Origin: CBDATA01 sp965202845
GTDB taxonomy: Bacteria > Acidobacteriota > Vicinamibacteria > Marinacidobacterales > Marinacidobacteraceae
DNA length: 64,000 bases
Reading direction: 5' to 3'
NCBI GenBank assembly: GCA_965202845.1
Contig: OZ241856.1
Location: 1,302,001 to 1,366,000, forward strand
Positions 44,291 to 53,136 of this stretch are shown in pieces. The translations under genes were made by a program, and so were the position numbers. Within the stretch, counting starts at the first letter, position 1. Each line of letters opens with the position of its first letter. The notes under the pieces are model-generated. The model was not told the origin of the DNA. It was given only the letters and a program-made list of their open reading frames with translations, and searched no databases.

Positions 44291-46201
44291 TCAGTCGCGC
44301 ACGACCTCCGCGTCAATGATGTCGTCATCGGCGGCCCCGTTGCCGCCGGTCGCCTTCCCGTGTGGCGGCGGAGGCGGCGGCGCACCGTCCGCCTTCCCGT
44401 CGGCGGTCTTGCGATACATCGCTTCCGCCAGCTTGTGGCTCGCCTTTTCCAGATCGGCGCGCGCCGCGCCGATCCGCTCGATGTCGTCGCCGTCGAGCGC
44501 CGCCCGGGCGTCCGCCACCGCCTTCTCGATGCTCTCGACGTCCCCGGCGTCCAGCTTGTCCCGGTTCTCGCCCAGCATCTTTTCAACCTGGTGGGCCAGG
44601 GAATCGGTCTCGTTCCGTTTTTCGACATCCTCCCGGCGCTTCTTGTCGCTCTCCTCGTTGGCCGCCGCTTCCGCCTTCATCGATTCGATCTCGCCCTTGT
44701 CGAGACCGCTCGACGCGGTGATGGTGATCGCCTGCTCCTTCCCGGTGCCCTGGTCCTTGGCCGACACGTTCACGATGCCGTTGGCGTCGATATCGAAGGT
44801 GACCTCGATCTGCGGGACGCCGCGCGGCGCCGGCGGAATCCCCACGAGGTTGAACTTGCCGAGCGTCCGGTTGTCGCCGGCCATCGACCGCTCTCCCTGA
44901 AGGACGTGGATCTCGACCTGCGTCTGGCTGTCGCTGGCGGTGGAGAAGGTCTCGCTCTTGCGGAACGGAATCGTCTGGTTCCGCTCGATGAGCCGGGTGA
45001 ACACCCCGCCCAGCGTCTCGATGCCGAGCGAGAGCGGCGTGACGTCGAGCAACAGCAGGTCCTTGACGTCGCCGCCCAGCACGCCGGCCTGAACCGCCGC
45101 TCCCAGGGCGACCACCTCGTCGGGGTTGACTCCCTGGTGCGGCTCGCAGTCGAAGATGTCGCGCACGATCTTCTGCACCGCGGGCATGCGGGTCGTCCCT
45201 CCCACCAGCACCACCTCGTCGATCGCCGAAGCGTCGAGTTCGGCGTCCTCGATCGCCTGCAGGCAGGGCTTGCGGGTCCGCTCGATCAGATCGCCCACCA
45301 GCGACTCCAGCTTGGAGCGGGAGAGGGTGAGCGCCAGATGCTTGGGACCCGAAGCGTCGGCGGTGATGAACGGCAGGTTGATCTCGCTCTGCATGGTGGT
45401 GGAGAGCTCGATCTTGGCCTTTTCGGCCGCATCCTTGAGGCGCTGGAGCGCCATCCGGTCGCCGCTCAGGTCCACGCCGTCGGACTTGCGGAAGGAGTCC
45501 ACGATCCAGTCGATGATCCGCTGATCCAGGTCGTCGCCGCCGAGATGGGTGTCGCCATTGGTGGACCGCACCTCCACCACCCCTTCGCCAACCTCGAGGA
45601 TCGAGATGTCGAAGGTTCCGCCCCCGAAGTCGTAGACGGCGATCTTTTCGGACTTCTTTTTGTCCAGTCCGTAGGCCAGGGCGGCGGCGGTGGGCTCGTT
45701 CACGATCCGGACCACCTCGAGGCCGGCGATCTCGCCGGCGTCCTTGGTGGCCTGCCGCTGGGAGTCGTTGAAGTACGCGGGGACGGTGATGACCGCCCGA
45801 CTCACGTCCCCGCCCAGATGCTGCTCGGCGGCGCCCTTCATCTTCTGCAGCACCATCGCCGAAATCTCCGGCGGCGAGTAGCGCTTGCCGTTGAGATCGA
45901 CCTCGACCCCGCCGTCGCTCCGGCGGAGCACCGAGTAGGGCGCCGAGTCGCGTTCGTCCGCCACCTCCTCGTAGCGGCGCCCCATGAAGCGCTTGATGGA
46001 GAAGACGGTGTTGGTCGGATTGGTGATTGCCTGGCGCTTGGCCACTTCGCCTACCAGGCGCTCCCCGGACCGGGAAATCCCGGCCACCGAGGCGGTGGTG
46101 CGCCCGCCCTCGGTGTTGGGAATGATGGTGGGCTGCCCGCCCTCCATGACGGCCACCACCGAGTTGGTCGTGCCCAGGTCAATGCCGATGATCTTGCTCA
46201 T
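44291..46201 (-). CDS. dnaK: molecular chaperone DnaK (Hsp70)
   Basis: 636 residues. Nucleotide-binding domain with 'GIDLGTTNSVVA', 'YDFGGGTFDIS', 'VGGTTRMPAVQ'; substrate-binding domain from about 390; C-terminal helical lid with a Gly/Pro-rich tail ending 'DDDIIDAEVVRD', the usual EEVD-like ending. First gene of the operon dnaK-dnaJ-hspR-dnaC-like. Its own product is likely co-repressor with HspR. Confidence 0.97.
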   Translation of the reverse strand: MSKIIGIDLGTTNSVVAVMEGGQPTIIPNTEGGRTTASVAGISRSGERLVGEVAKRQAITNPTNTVFSIKRFMGRRYEEVADERDSAPYSVLRRSDGGVEVDLNGKRYSPPEISAMVLQKMKGAAEQHLGGDVSRAVITVPAYFNDSQRQATKDAGEIAGLEVVRIVNEPTAAALAYGLDKKKSEKIAVYDFGGGTFDISILEVGEGVVEVRSTNGDTHLGGDDLDQRIIDWIVDSFRKSDGVDLSGDRMALQRLKDAAEKAKIELSTTMQSEINLPFITADASGPKHLALTLSRSKLESLVGDLIERTRKPCLQAIEDAELDASAIDEVVLVGGTTRMPAVQKIVRDIFDCEPHQGVNPDEVVALGAAVQAGVLGGDVKDLLLLDVTPLSLGIETLGGVFTRLIERNQTIPFRKSETFSTASDSQTQVEIHVLQGERSMAGDNRTLGKFNLVGIPPAPRGVPQIEVTFDIDANGIVNVSAKDQGTGKEQAITITASSGLDKGEIESMKAEAAANEESDKKRREDVEKRNETDSLAHQVEKMLGENRDKLDAGDVESIEKAVADARAALDGDDIERIGAARADLEKASHKLAEAMYRKTADGKADGAPPPPPPHGKATGGNGAADDDIIDAEVVRD

Positions 46202-46281
46202 GTGCGGTCCGAGTCTCCAGTAGAAAAGGGGTGGCCGATGTTTCCGCCCGCTCGCTGCGGAGGCGGGCTTAGCTACCGGGT

Positions 46282-46310
46282 ACTATATCTTGTGAGTCGC
46301 TTGTTATCAA
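46282..46310 (-). promoter_or_regulatory. dnaK operon promoter
   Basis: On the minus strand, TTGATA (46310-46305), a 17-bp spacer and TATAGT (46287-46282). This is a near-consensus vegetative promoter giving a leader of about 75 bases before dnaK ATG 46201. A HAIR-like repeat covers the -35 and spacer. Confidence 0.8.
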
Positions 46311-46311
46311 G
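46289..46311 (-). promoter_or_regulatory. HAIR-like HspR operator
   Basis: Minus strand CTTGATA-(N7)-ACTCACAAG resembles the HspR-associated inverted repeat CTTGAGT-N7-ACTCAAG, with one extra base in the right arm and two substitutions in the left. It overlaps the -35 hexamer, so bound HspR would block RNA polymerase. Confidence 0.6.
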
Positions 46312-46324
46312 TGCAAGCCGATCT

Positions 46325-47236
46325 TCAGCGGAGCAGCTCCCGAATTGCCGGTTCCAGCGCCTCCCGGGACTGGAAATTCACGAAATGGCTGGTGATCCTC
46401 CCCTCCCGGTCGGCGAGGAACAGGGTCGGAAAGATATTCACGTTGCCGAGCGCCGCCCGGTCCTCCTCCCGCAGATGCAGGTTTTCGAACGTGACGCCCC
46501 CCCGCTCGAGGTGGTTGCTGCGGTCCTCGTCCCGGTAGGGCAGTTTCAGCACCCGGTCCGCATTCAGGCCGACGACGGTCAGCCCGGAATCCCCCAGGTC
46601 CTCGTGGAGCGCCTGGAGCACCGAGGAGATCTGGACGCACGGCGGACAGTCGGTGAACCAGACGTAGACGAGGGTGGCGTCGTTCATCATGCTGGCGACC
46701 GAGGTCTCGCCGCCGGCGAAGCGCTCGCCGGAGATCGGGGGGAGGTCCCGGCCCTCCCAGCCGGTCAGGCTGCGGGTCACCGCCTGGGCGAAGCGCGCAT
46801 CGGCGCGGATTCTCTCCTCGTCAATGTCCACCAGCTCCCCTTCGGAATTGCGGGTCAGGAAGGCGGGAACCCGGGGATCGGACTCCATGATCCGAAGCAC
46901 GGTGTCCGCCGCCTCCTCGCCGGGGAGCGAAAACTGGCCGGCGATCTCGGCGAGGGTGGGCAGCCGGTTCTCCCGCCCCTCGAACTCGGCGATGAAGAGC
47001 GGCACCCGGAAGAAGACGTCGTTCAGCCGGTCGAGCGCCCGCTGCTCGTCCGGCGCGGCGAACCGCTCCACGAGCGCCGAGAGAAGCAGGCGCTCGCCGG
47101 GAACCAAGGTGTCCCGGACGTGTTCGAGGATGCGGCGCTCGGCGTCGGCGGGCGACTGGAGCGTCGCCCCGGCGGGGAGCGGCAACAAGAACGACAGGGA
47201 GGCGGGAAGAACGAGGAGGAGGGCGAATCGGCGCAT
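46325..47236 (-). CDS. exported thioredoxin-like (TlpA/SCO-type) protein
   Basis: 303 residues. Signal peptide (1-24), an N-terminal helical region of about 130 residues, and a C-terminal thioredoxin fold (about 170-303) with redox centre 'TDCPPC' and cis-Pro region 'IFPTLFLAD'. It would act in periplasmic disulfide exchange, perhaps cytochrome or Rieske maturation. It sits upstream of dnaK in the same direction, but the strong dnaK promoter lies between. Confidence 0.8.
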   Translation of the reverse strand: MRRFALLLVLPASLSFLLPLPAGATLQSPADAERRILEHVRDTLVPGERLLLSALVERFAAPDEQRALDRLNDVFFRVPLFIAEFEGRENRLPTLAEIAGQFSLPGEEAADTVLRIMESDPRVPAFLTRNSEGELVDIDEERIRADARFAQAVTRSLTGWEGRDLPPISGERFAGGETSVASMMNDATLVYVWFTDCPPCVQISSVLQALHEDLGDSGLTVVGLNADRVLKLPYRDEDRSNHLERGGVTFENLHLREEDRAALGNVNIFPTLFLADREGRITSHFVNFQSREALEPAIRELLR

Positions 47237-47309
47237 GACCCCGTCATTCTATGGAGTCGGCGCCCGTCACGCTCGTCGCCTCATACGGTGTTAGGATGCG
47301 CGGGCATTC

Positions 47310-47327
47310 GGGGCGGCGCTCCGCCCC
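47310..47327 (+). terminator. hairpin with pyrimidine tract in leader of lipoprotein gene
   Basis: Stem GGGGCGG/CCGCCCC with loop CGCT, followed by a long T/C tract (TCTTCCTTCTCTTTTT). It lies 40 bases before the ATG of the downstream lipoprotein gene, after a TAGGAT-type -10 sequence, so it may act as a leader attenuator or as a terminator of incoming transcription. Confidence 0.45.
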
Positions 47328-47367
47328 TCTTCCTTCTCTTTTTCGCTTCTTCGCGGAGGTCCCTGAA

Positions 47368-49462
47368 ATGAAAACCCTTACCCCCCCCCCGAAATTACGG
47401 AATTACGGGAAATTGGCTGATTCCGGCTCTGGTTCTCGGGCTGGCGCTCGCTGGGTGCGGCGACGACGAGGATCCCGCGCCGGCCCCCGCTCCTGCGCCC
47501 GCACCGGCCCCGGCCCCCGCGCCTGAGCCGGAACCGGAGCCCGCTCCCGAACCGGCGCCGACTCCGGAGCCGGAGCCGGAACCCGAGCCGGAGCCGTTCA
47601 CGATTTCCATGACGCCCCCGATGGCCGACATGGACAAGGACTGCATGGGGTACGCCCTGTGCCCGGACGCCCTCACCGACGCGAAGAAAGCGATGGCCTC
47701 GGTGAACGGGAAGATGGTGGTGAAGAGTTCGCACGACGCGATCCTCGTCCCGATGTGGCTGGATCCGGCGCCGAACGGGGTCGGCGTCACCGGCGGCATG
47801 GACAACATGCCGTTTGCGAACGTCGACTGGAAGGCGATGCAGTCGGATGTGGTCGGCATGGGCGTCACCTTCAAGGCGACCCGAGTGAGTGTGGGCGCCG
47901 GCCAGGAGGCGGTTCCGGAGAGCGAGGTGATGCACATCACCTGCGGGCCATTCCGGTGCTCGGAGGCGTCCATGACGAAGCCGATGGCGCCGGAGATTTC
48001 CGCCGCCGACTCGGCGGTCTGCGCCGCCTGGGACCCGGACATGGAGCTTCAGGTCGGGATGATCGACAACGACGCCTATCAACAAAACGCGCGTTTCGCA
48101 GGTCCGCCCCTGGCATTCAAGGCTAACAATCCGCAACACTGGTACGAAGACAACGGAGTGGATGTCGGCTGGGTGTCCAGTTCCCAGGCGGCGATGACCG
48201 TGAAACACGTGTTCTCCGGTAACACGCCTTACAGCGTCAAGGGACCGAATTCGGCCAAGGGGACGGACAAGCCGCTCGAGGTCGGCATGAAGGACAACCA
48301 GTCCTACTCCCCTGGCTTGCAGATCGAGAAAATCACGGGCATAACCAGAACCGCGGTCCGCAGCACAATCACCGATCTGTCCGAGGCCTGCAGACCCGCA
48401 ACCGCGTACAGTTCGACGGCGAGCGGGGTATTCCGGCCGGACAAGTGTTTCCGGGTTCGGGTTGCTGAGGATGCGGAAGTTGCCCTGGGGCCCGGCATGC
48501 CCGGAGGAGCGCGCAGAATCATGAACTACCTGGACGCCTACAGCGTGGAAGTCTCTCCCGAGGATTCACTGGTCTGGGGCAAGGTGGCATGGAAGGATGG
48601 GGCGCTCAAGGATCTGGCGTGTCCGTCCATGTCCTTCCCGGCTGCCGATCAGGTTGATGTCTGCGAGTTGTTCGAGGAGGAAGTGGATCAGGCCCTTGCG
48701 TCGGGTTGGGGCGACGTCACGCTGAAAACCAGGACGAGACCGGGCGCGACCGCCAAGGATGTGTTGCGCAATTCGATCTCGTCGAGCTCGAATGCCGCCG
48801 CGATGGACGCCGGAACCGTGATCGCCCAATGGGAGGCGCTCCCCAAGGAGGCGAAGTCACGTCGGTTCAAGCGCCTTTATTTCGACGACAACCTGAACGG
48901 CAAGCTGATCGACGGCCCCAACCAGACTCTCTATGGAGTCGTTCTGGGCACGTCCAATCCCGGAGCAACCAGCACGCTTGATGCCGTCCTGAGTGATCTC
49001 TATGGTCGAGCCAAAACCCGCGCCATGCACAATTTGTACGGATATGAGACATTGCTCAACAGGCTCAACATCAACTTCATCTGGATGCCGCTGATGGATG
49101 GCGATGGGGATCCGACCATGGGGGACTTCGGCAAGGTGGATCTCTTCGGCGCGGACAGCGACGCCACTGCGAGCGGCAACGACAAGAAGGCGCCGGACGG
49201 CAAGGCGGACAACTATCCGTCGCCGGATGACGCCAACATGTGTTCGGATGCCGACGGCAAGGGATGCGACGCCTCGTGGGAGATGGACTACGACGTCCTC
49301 TTCGGCGACGGCATCTTCGGCTGCGAGACGACCCGGACGGTGACCATCAGTTGCGAGTGGGACGCGCAGGGAATGATGAAGGCCAACCCGCCGGACAACC
49401 TGAACGGCAACCTCGCTGCGACCGGCAATCTGGCGAACTTCGCCAAGTGCACGGCGAAGTAG
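47368..49462 (+). CDS. large lipoprotein, out of frame at a C10 tract (possible phase variation)
   Basis: ATG 47368 with GGAGG upstream starts 'MKTLTPP', but a run of ten C (47381-47390) puts the rest out of frame and the as-read product stops at about 47420. In the +1 frame a lipoprotein signal 'LVLGLALAGC' follows at once, then a Pro-Ala/Pro-Glu linker and about 620 residues ending at TAG 49462 with several Cys and an acidic Asp-rich segment (49100-49170). Eleven or eight Cs would give one continuous protein. No other start exists in the main frame before ATG 47609. The function of the domain is not recognised. Confidence 0.7.
47381..47390 (+). repeat. poly(C)10 tract in lipoprotein signal region
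   Basis: Ten consecutive C residues inside the first codons of the lipoprotein gene. Homopolymers at this position are typical of slipped-strand contingency loci; a sequencing or assembly length error is the other explanation. Confidence 0.9.
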
Positions 49463-49701
49463 CCGGACTTCCCTTGCGCTGACTCGGGATCGGGGGACTT
49501 CGGTACCCCGATCCCGCCCCGGCGGAGTTGTAGACTGGCCGCCGTGTCCGAACCCCACTCCGCCGCCCGGCTCGCCGCGCCGCTGGCGGTGCTCGCGATC
49601 CTCGCCGGGTGCGCCGCCCGCCCCCTCCCGGACATCCCGGTCGCCCCCTTTTCGCACTGGTTCTACGCCGACGGAACCGACCCGGGGGATTTCGGCGCCC
49701 T
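49446..49701. repeat. 256-bp target duplication, left copy
   Basis: Identical to 51624-51879. It contains the last 17 bases of the lipoprotein gene, an intergenic hairpin, a promoter and the first ~158 bases of the TPR lipoprotein gene. Produced by insertion of IS1634-like copy 2. Confidence 0.92.
49485..49516 (+). terminator. hairpin terminator after lipoprotein gene, left copy
   Basis: Perfect 11-bp stem CGGGATCGGGG/CCCCGATCCCG with a 10-base loop, 22 bases after the stop at 49462. No U-run follows, so it may work as a factor-dependent or bidirectional stop. Confidence 0.55.
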
Positions 49702-49720
49702 CCCGACTTTGACAGTTTGA
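49544..49720 (+). pseudogene. truncated duplicate of TPR lipoprotein gene (5' 50 codons)
   Basis: GTG 49544 repeats the start of the gene at 51722: the same signal with lipobox 'AILAGC' and the next ~30 residues, then 'TLTV' and a stop read from the IS end. The promoter is duplicated too, so a short exported lipopeptide could still be made. Confidence 0.75.
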
Positions 49721-51623
49721 GCCCGATTTCGGTCGGAGCGTCGGATCGGGAAGCTGTTGAAAACAAACATGTTCTGAAACAAGGGAGCTTTTCGCTACTC
49801 GCTCTGTTGTGCCTAGCGATTTTTCTGGTTTGACTTCTGTGCTATACTCCACCCATGTTCGTTCGCGTCAAGTCCACTCCCAACAGCCCCCGGCGCTCCG
49901 TACAACTCGTCGAAGGCGTACGCAACGGAACCAAGGTCCGCCAACGCATCGTCCGACACATCGGCATCGCAAAGGACGACAAGGAGCTCGAACGCCTGAA
50001 GCGGCTCGGCGAGTTCATCAAGACCAAGCTCAAGACCGAACGCCAGCCTCTCCTCTTCTCCTCCGAAAAGCTCGCCGAGCAGGTCATCCGCGTCGGGCGC
50101 GAGGGCGACGGCAAGGCGACCCTACCCGTCGATCTCAAGCAACTGAAGGAAGCCCAACGGATCACGACCGGCATCCATGAGGTCTACGGCGAGGTCTACC
50201 GGCATCTGGGTCTGAACGCGCTGTTGCCGCGCTCCCGCTATCGGGCGTACCACGACGCCCTGTTCCACACGGTGATGGCGCGGATCGCCAACCCCGACAG
50301 CAAGCGCGGCAGCGTGCGGAGTCTTGAAAACGACTTCGGGGTGAGCCTGCCGCTTCACAAGGTCTACCGGATGATGGATCGGCTGGACGCGAGGACAATC
50401 GAACGGCTTCGCGCCCGGGTCGGCGACGCCACCCGCTCGGTGTTGCCCGATCCGGTCTCGGTGTTGTTCTTCGACTGCACCACGCTGGCCTTTGCGACAG
50501 AGGAGGAGGATGAACTCCGCCAGAAGGGGTACAGCAAGGACGGCAAGCACCGCTACTCGCAGGTGCTGCTGGCGCTGATGGTCACCCGCGAGGGGCTTCC
50601 GGTGAGCTACGAGGTGTTCCCCGGCGCCGCCTACGAGGGGCACAGCCTGGTTCCGGTGTTCGAGGGCTTGCTGCGCCGTCACCCGGCGCAGCAGGCGGTC
50701 TGCGTAGCGGATCGGGGGATGCTCAGCGCCGCCAACCTGGAAGCCCTGGACGCGATGGGCGGCGGCTATGTGGTGGGCGCCCGGCTGCGCCAGCTCCCCG
50801 GCGCGCTACGCAGGAAGATTTGGAATCTCGACTCCTACGTCCCGCTGGAACACTCCTCGGAGCGCCTGGTGAACGAATGGGATCACCAGGGGCGACGCTT
50901 GATCGTCACGTGGTCCGCCAAGCGGGCGCGCAAGGACGCCCGTGATCGCCACCAGGCGATCCAGCGGGCGTTCGACAAGCTGTCGCAAAGCGACAACCCC
51001 AAAGCGCTGTTGTCCCAGCATGGCGCCAAGCGCTTCATCGCCGTTGAGGGGGATGCGCGGCTCGTCGTGGATCAGAAGAAGATCGACGAGGCGGCGCGCT
51101 GGGACGGACTGGCCGGCGTCATCACCAACCTGCGCGACGCGCGGGCCGCCGAAGTGCTGTCGCACTATCGGGGACTCTGGCGGGTCGAGGAGAGCTTCCG
51201 CATCACCAAGCACGATCTGCGCGTCCGGCCGATCTGGCACTGGACCGAACAACGGATCCGCGCCCACATCGCGATCGCCTTCATGGCGTTCGCCTGCGTG
51301 CGCCATCTGGCCTATCGGGTCGCGCTCCAGAAGGAGCGGATGTCTCCCGAAGTCATCCGCAATGCGCTGGCGCACCGCAAGTGTTCGGTGTTGCTCTGCG
51401 AGAAAACGGGAGAGCGATACGCCATCCCCGCGAAGCCGTCCCTGGAGGCCGAGAGCATCTATGCCGCGATGAGACTGCCCCTGCCAACCACGCCGTACCA
51501 GCTCGCCTGAGAGGACCCAAGCCCCGCCGGCGCAACCTTCAGAGGGCTACGTTTGTAGTGCCTAGCCAGAAATGTCGGCTATTGACTGTCAAGGACTTAT
51601 CGATCAAAACTGTCGAAGTCAAG
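49702..51623 (+). mobile_element. IS1634-family insertion sequence copy 2, 1922 bp
   Basis: Begins CCCGACTTTGACAGTTTG (49702) and ends CTGTCGAAGTCAAG (51623), the same termini as copy 1 in reverse orientation. It is flanked by a 256-bp direct duplication. The insertion point lies within the TPR lipoprotein gene, but the long duplication leaves an intact gene on the right. Confidence 0.92.
49855..51510 (+). CDS. IS1634-family DDE transposase, copy 2
   Basis: 551 residues, intact, with the same DDE features as copy 1 ('LFFDCTTLAF', 'CVADRGM', 'GLWRVEESF'). Scattered substitutions relative to copy 1 (for example around residues 57-70 and 330-360) show the two copies are not a very recent pair. 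TGCTATACT upstream is an extended -10 promoter. Confidence 0.93.
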   Translation: MFVRVKSTPNSPRRSVQLVEGVRNGTKVRQRIVRHIGIAKDDKELERLKRLGEFIKTKLKTERQPLLFSSEKLAEQVIRVGREGDGKATLPVDLKQLKEAQRITTGIHEVYGEVYRHLGLNALLPRSRYRAYHDALFHTVMARIANPDSKRGSVRSLENDFGVSLPLHKVYRMMDRLDARTIERLRARVGDATRSVLPDPVSVLFFDCTTLAFATEEEDELRQKGYSKDGKHRYSQVLLALMVTREGLPVSYEVFPGAAYEGHSLVPVFEGLLRRHPAQQAVCVADRGMLSAANLEALDAMGGGYVVGARLRQLPGALRRKIWNLDSYVPLEHSSERLVNEWDHQGRRLIVTWSAKRARKDARDRHQAIQRAFDKLSQSDNPKALLSQHGAKRFIAVEGDARLVVDQKKIDEAARWDGLAGVITNLRDARAAEVLSHYRGLWRVEESFRITKHDLRVRPIWHWTEQRIRAHIAIAFMAFACVRHLAYRVALQKERMSPEVIRNALAHRKCSVLLCEKTGERYAIPAKPSLEAESIYAAMRLPLPTTPYQLA

Positions 51624-51662
51624 AGTGCACGGCGAAGTAGCCGGACTTCCCTTGCGCTGACT

Positions 51663-51694
51663 CGGGATCGGGGGACTTCGGTACCCCGATCCCG
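51663..51694 (+). terminator. hairpin terminator, right copy
   Basis: Copy of the 49485-49516 hairpin. Here it would stop transcription coming out of the IS and so insulate the lipoprotein and downstream trp-aro genes. Confidence 0.55.
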
Positions 51695-51708
51695 CCCCGG
51701 CGGAGTTG

Positions 51709-51714
51709 TAGACT
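51709..51714 (+). promoter_or_regulatory. -10 element of TPR lipoprotein gene, leaderless
   Basis: TAGACT, then seven bases to GTG 51722. Spacing places the transcription start on the start codon. Also present at 49531-49536 in the duplicated copy. It may drive the whole trp-aro operon. Confidence 0.5.
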
Positions 51715-51721
51715 GGCCGCC

Positions 51722-53119
51722 GTGTCCGAACCCCACTCCGCCGCCCGGCTCGCCGCGCCGCTGGCGGTGCTCGCGATCCTCGCCGGGTGCGCCGCCCGCC
51801 CCCTCCCGGACATCCCGGTCGCCCCCTTTTCGCACTGGTTCTACGCCGACGGAACCGACCCGGGGGATTTCGGCGCCCTTCCCGACGCAGACGCCCGCGC
51901 GGACGCCCTGGCGCTCTGGCAGGACATCCGGACCGGACGGCTGGGCGCCGCCGCCCGGCTCCTCGCCGACCTGGAAGCGCAAACGCCGAAAAGCGCGGAA
52001 AACGTCGCACTGCTCGCCCTGGCCGGCTACCTTGACATCCGCAGGGGGCGCCTGGGCGAAGCCGAAACCCATTTCGCGCGCGCCGTCCAGCTGGACGCCG
52101 CCGACCCGTTCGCTCTGCTCGGCCCCAGCCTGCTGGCGCTGGAACAAAACGACCACGAAGCGGCCCTGGTCCGGCTACGACGGCTCGAAGCGGCGGCGCC
52201 GGACGCCCCGGTCGTCGTGGAGCGCCTCCCCGGTCTGACCCTCGACGTGGCCGAATCCCGGCTGGGAGAGGCGCGCCGCCTCGCCCGGGAGGGGAATGCG
52301 ACCGGAGACCAGGTCGTCGAGGCGTATCGCAACGCCCTGGAACTGATCCCGGAGGCCGGGGATCTCCACCTGGAAGCGGCCGACGCCGCACGGGCCGCCG
52401 GAGCGCCGGGCGCAGCCCGGGACTGGTACGACCTGGCGGCCAGCGGCAGCAGCGCCGCCGGGGAAACGCTCGGCATCCGGGTCGCCGCCGCCGAGGCGGC
52501 GCTCGCCGCCGGAGACGCGGAGGGAGCGGCGAACCGCCTGCGCCGGCTGGAATCGCACCCGGAGATCGACCGGTTCCCGGACATCCGGGAACGCACGGCG
52601 GAGCTTTCGAGCCGCATCGAACGCGCCCGGCTGCCCGCCGCCTACCGGCGGATCCGGGAGTCCGAGCGGGTGAGCCGCGAGGAGCTCGCCGCCCTGCTGG
52701 CGGGCGAACTCGGAAGCCGCGAAGCGTCCGCGCCGGTGATCGCCATCGACATCGAGCGGAGCTGGGCCGCCGGGTTGATTCGGGACGCGGTCGCCGCCGG
52801 ATACCTGAGCCTCTTCCCCGACCACACCTTCCAGCCCCGGGGGCTGGTGCACCGGACGGCGCTCGCCGAGTCGCTGGCCCGGGCGCTTCGCGTCCACGAC
52901 CCGCAAGCCTTCCGGGAAGCCGCCCGCGCCAGCCGGGATCGGCGCTTCTCCGATCTCGCCGAAACCCACCCCCAGCGCGACGCCGCCGCCATCGCCGTCG
53001 AACTCGGGCTGCTCGAGGTCGAGGGAGGGGATCGCTTCGCCGCCCGGGAATTCGCATCCGGCGCCGAGGCGGTCCGGGCGGTCTTCGCGCTCCGGGACTT
53101 GCTGGGGCGTTCGCCCTGA
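51722..53119 (+). CDS. TPR-repeat lipoprotein with SLH-like C-terminus
   Basis: 465 residues. Signal with lipobox 'AILAGC' (about residues 18-23), tetratricopeptide-like helical repeats from about 60 to 300 ('GRLGEAETHFARAVQLDAADPFA'), and a C-terminal region (about 340-460) with SLH-like repeats ('IRDAVAAGYLSLFPDHTFQP', '.FSDLAETHPQRDA'), which in other proteins bind cell-wall polymers. Likely periplasm-facing and possibly envelope-structural. Only 17 bases before trpE, so probably first gene of that operon. Confidence 0.75.
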   Translation: MSEPHSAARLAAPLAVLAILAGCAARPLPDIPVAPFSHWFYADGTDPGDFGALPDADARADALALWQDIRTGRLGAAARLLADLEAQTPKSAENVALLALAGYLDIRRGRLGEAETHFARAVQLDAADPFALLGPSLLALEQNDHEAALVRLRRLEAAAPDAPVVVERLPGLTLDVAESRLGEARRLAREGNATGDQVVEAYRNALELIPEAGDLHLEAADAARAAGAPGAARDWYDLAASGSSAAGETLGIRVAAAEAALAAGDAEGAANRLRRLESHPEIDRFPDIRERTAELSSRIERARLPAAYRRIRESERVSREELAALLAGELGSREASAPVIAIDIERSWAAGLIRDAVAAGYLSLFPDHTFQPRGLVHRTALAESLARALRVHDPQAFREAARASRDRRFSDLAETHPQRDAAAIAVELGLLEVEGGDRFAAREFASGAEAVRAVFALRDLLGRSP

Positions 53120-53136
53120 ACCGGAACCCGCCCGCC

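Larger units (their letters stand above)
51624..51879. repeat. 256-bp target duplication, right copy
   Basis: Second copy of 49446-49701. It supplies the intact TPR lipoprotein gene with its native upstream hairpin and promoter. Confidence 0.92.

Noticed and set aside
44360..47371. 1003-codon plus-strand frame opposite dnaK
   Set aside because: A shadow of the conserved dnaK coding strand; no start signal or recognisable domain.
47476..47600. Short tandem repeats rich in CCGGCC and GAGCCGGA
   Set aside because: They encode a Pro-Ala/Pro-Glu linker in the lipoprotein frame; ordinary low-complexity linker.
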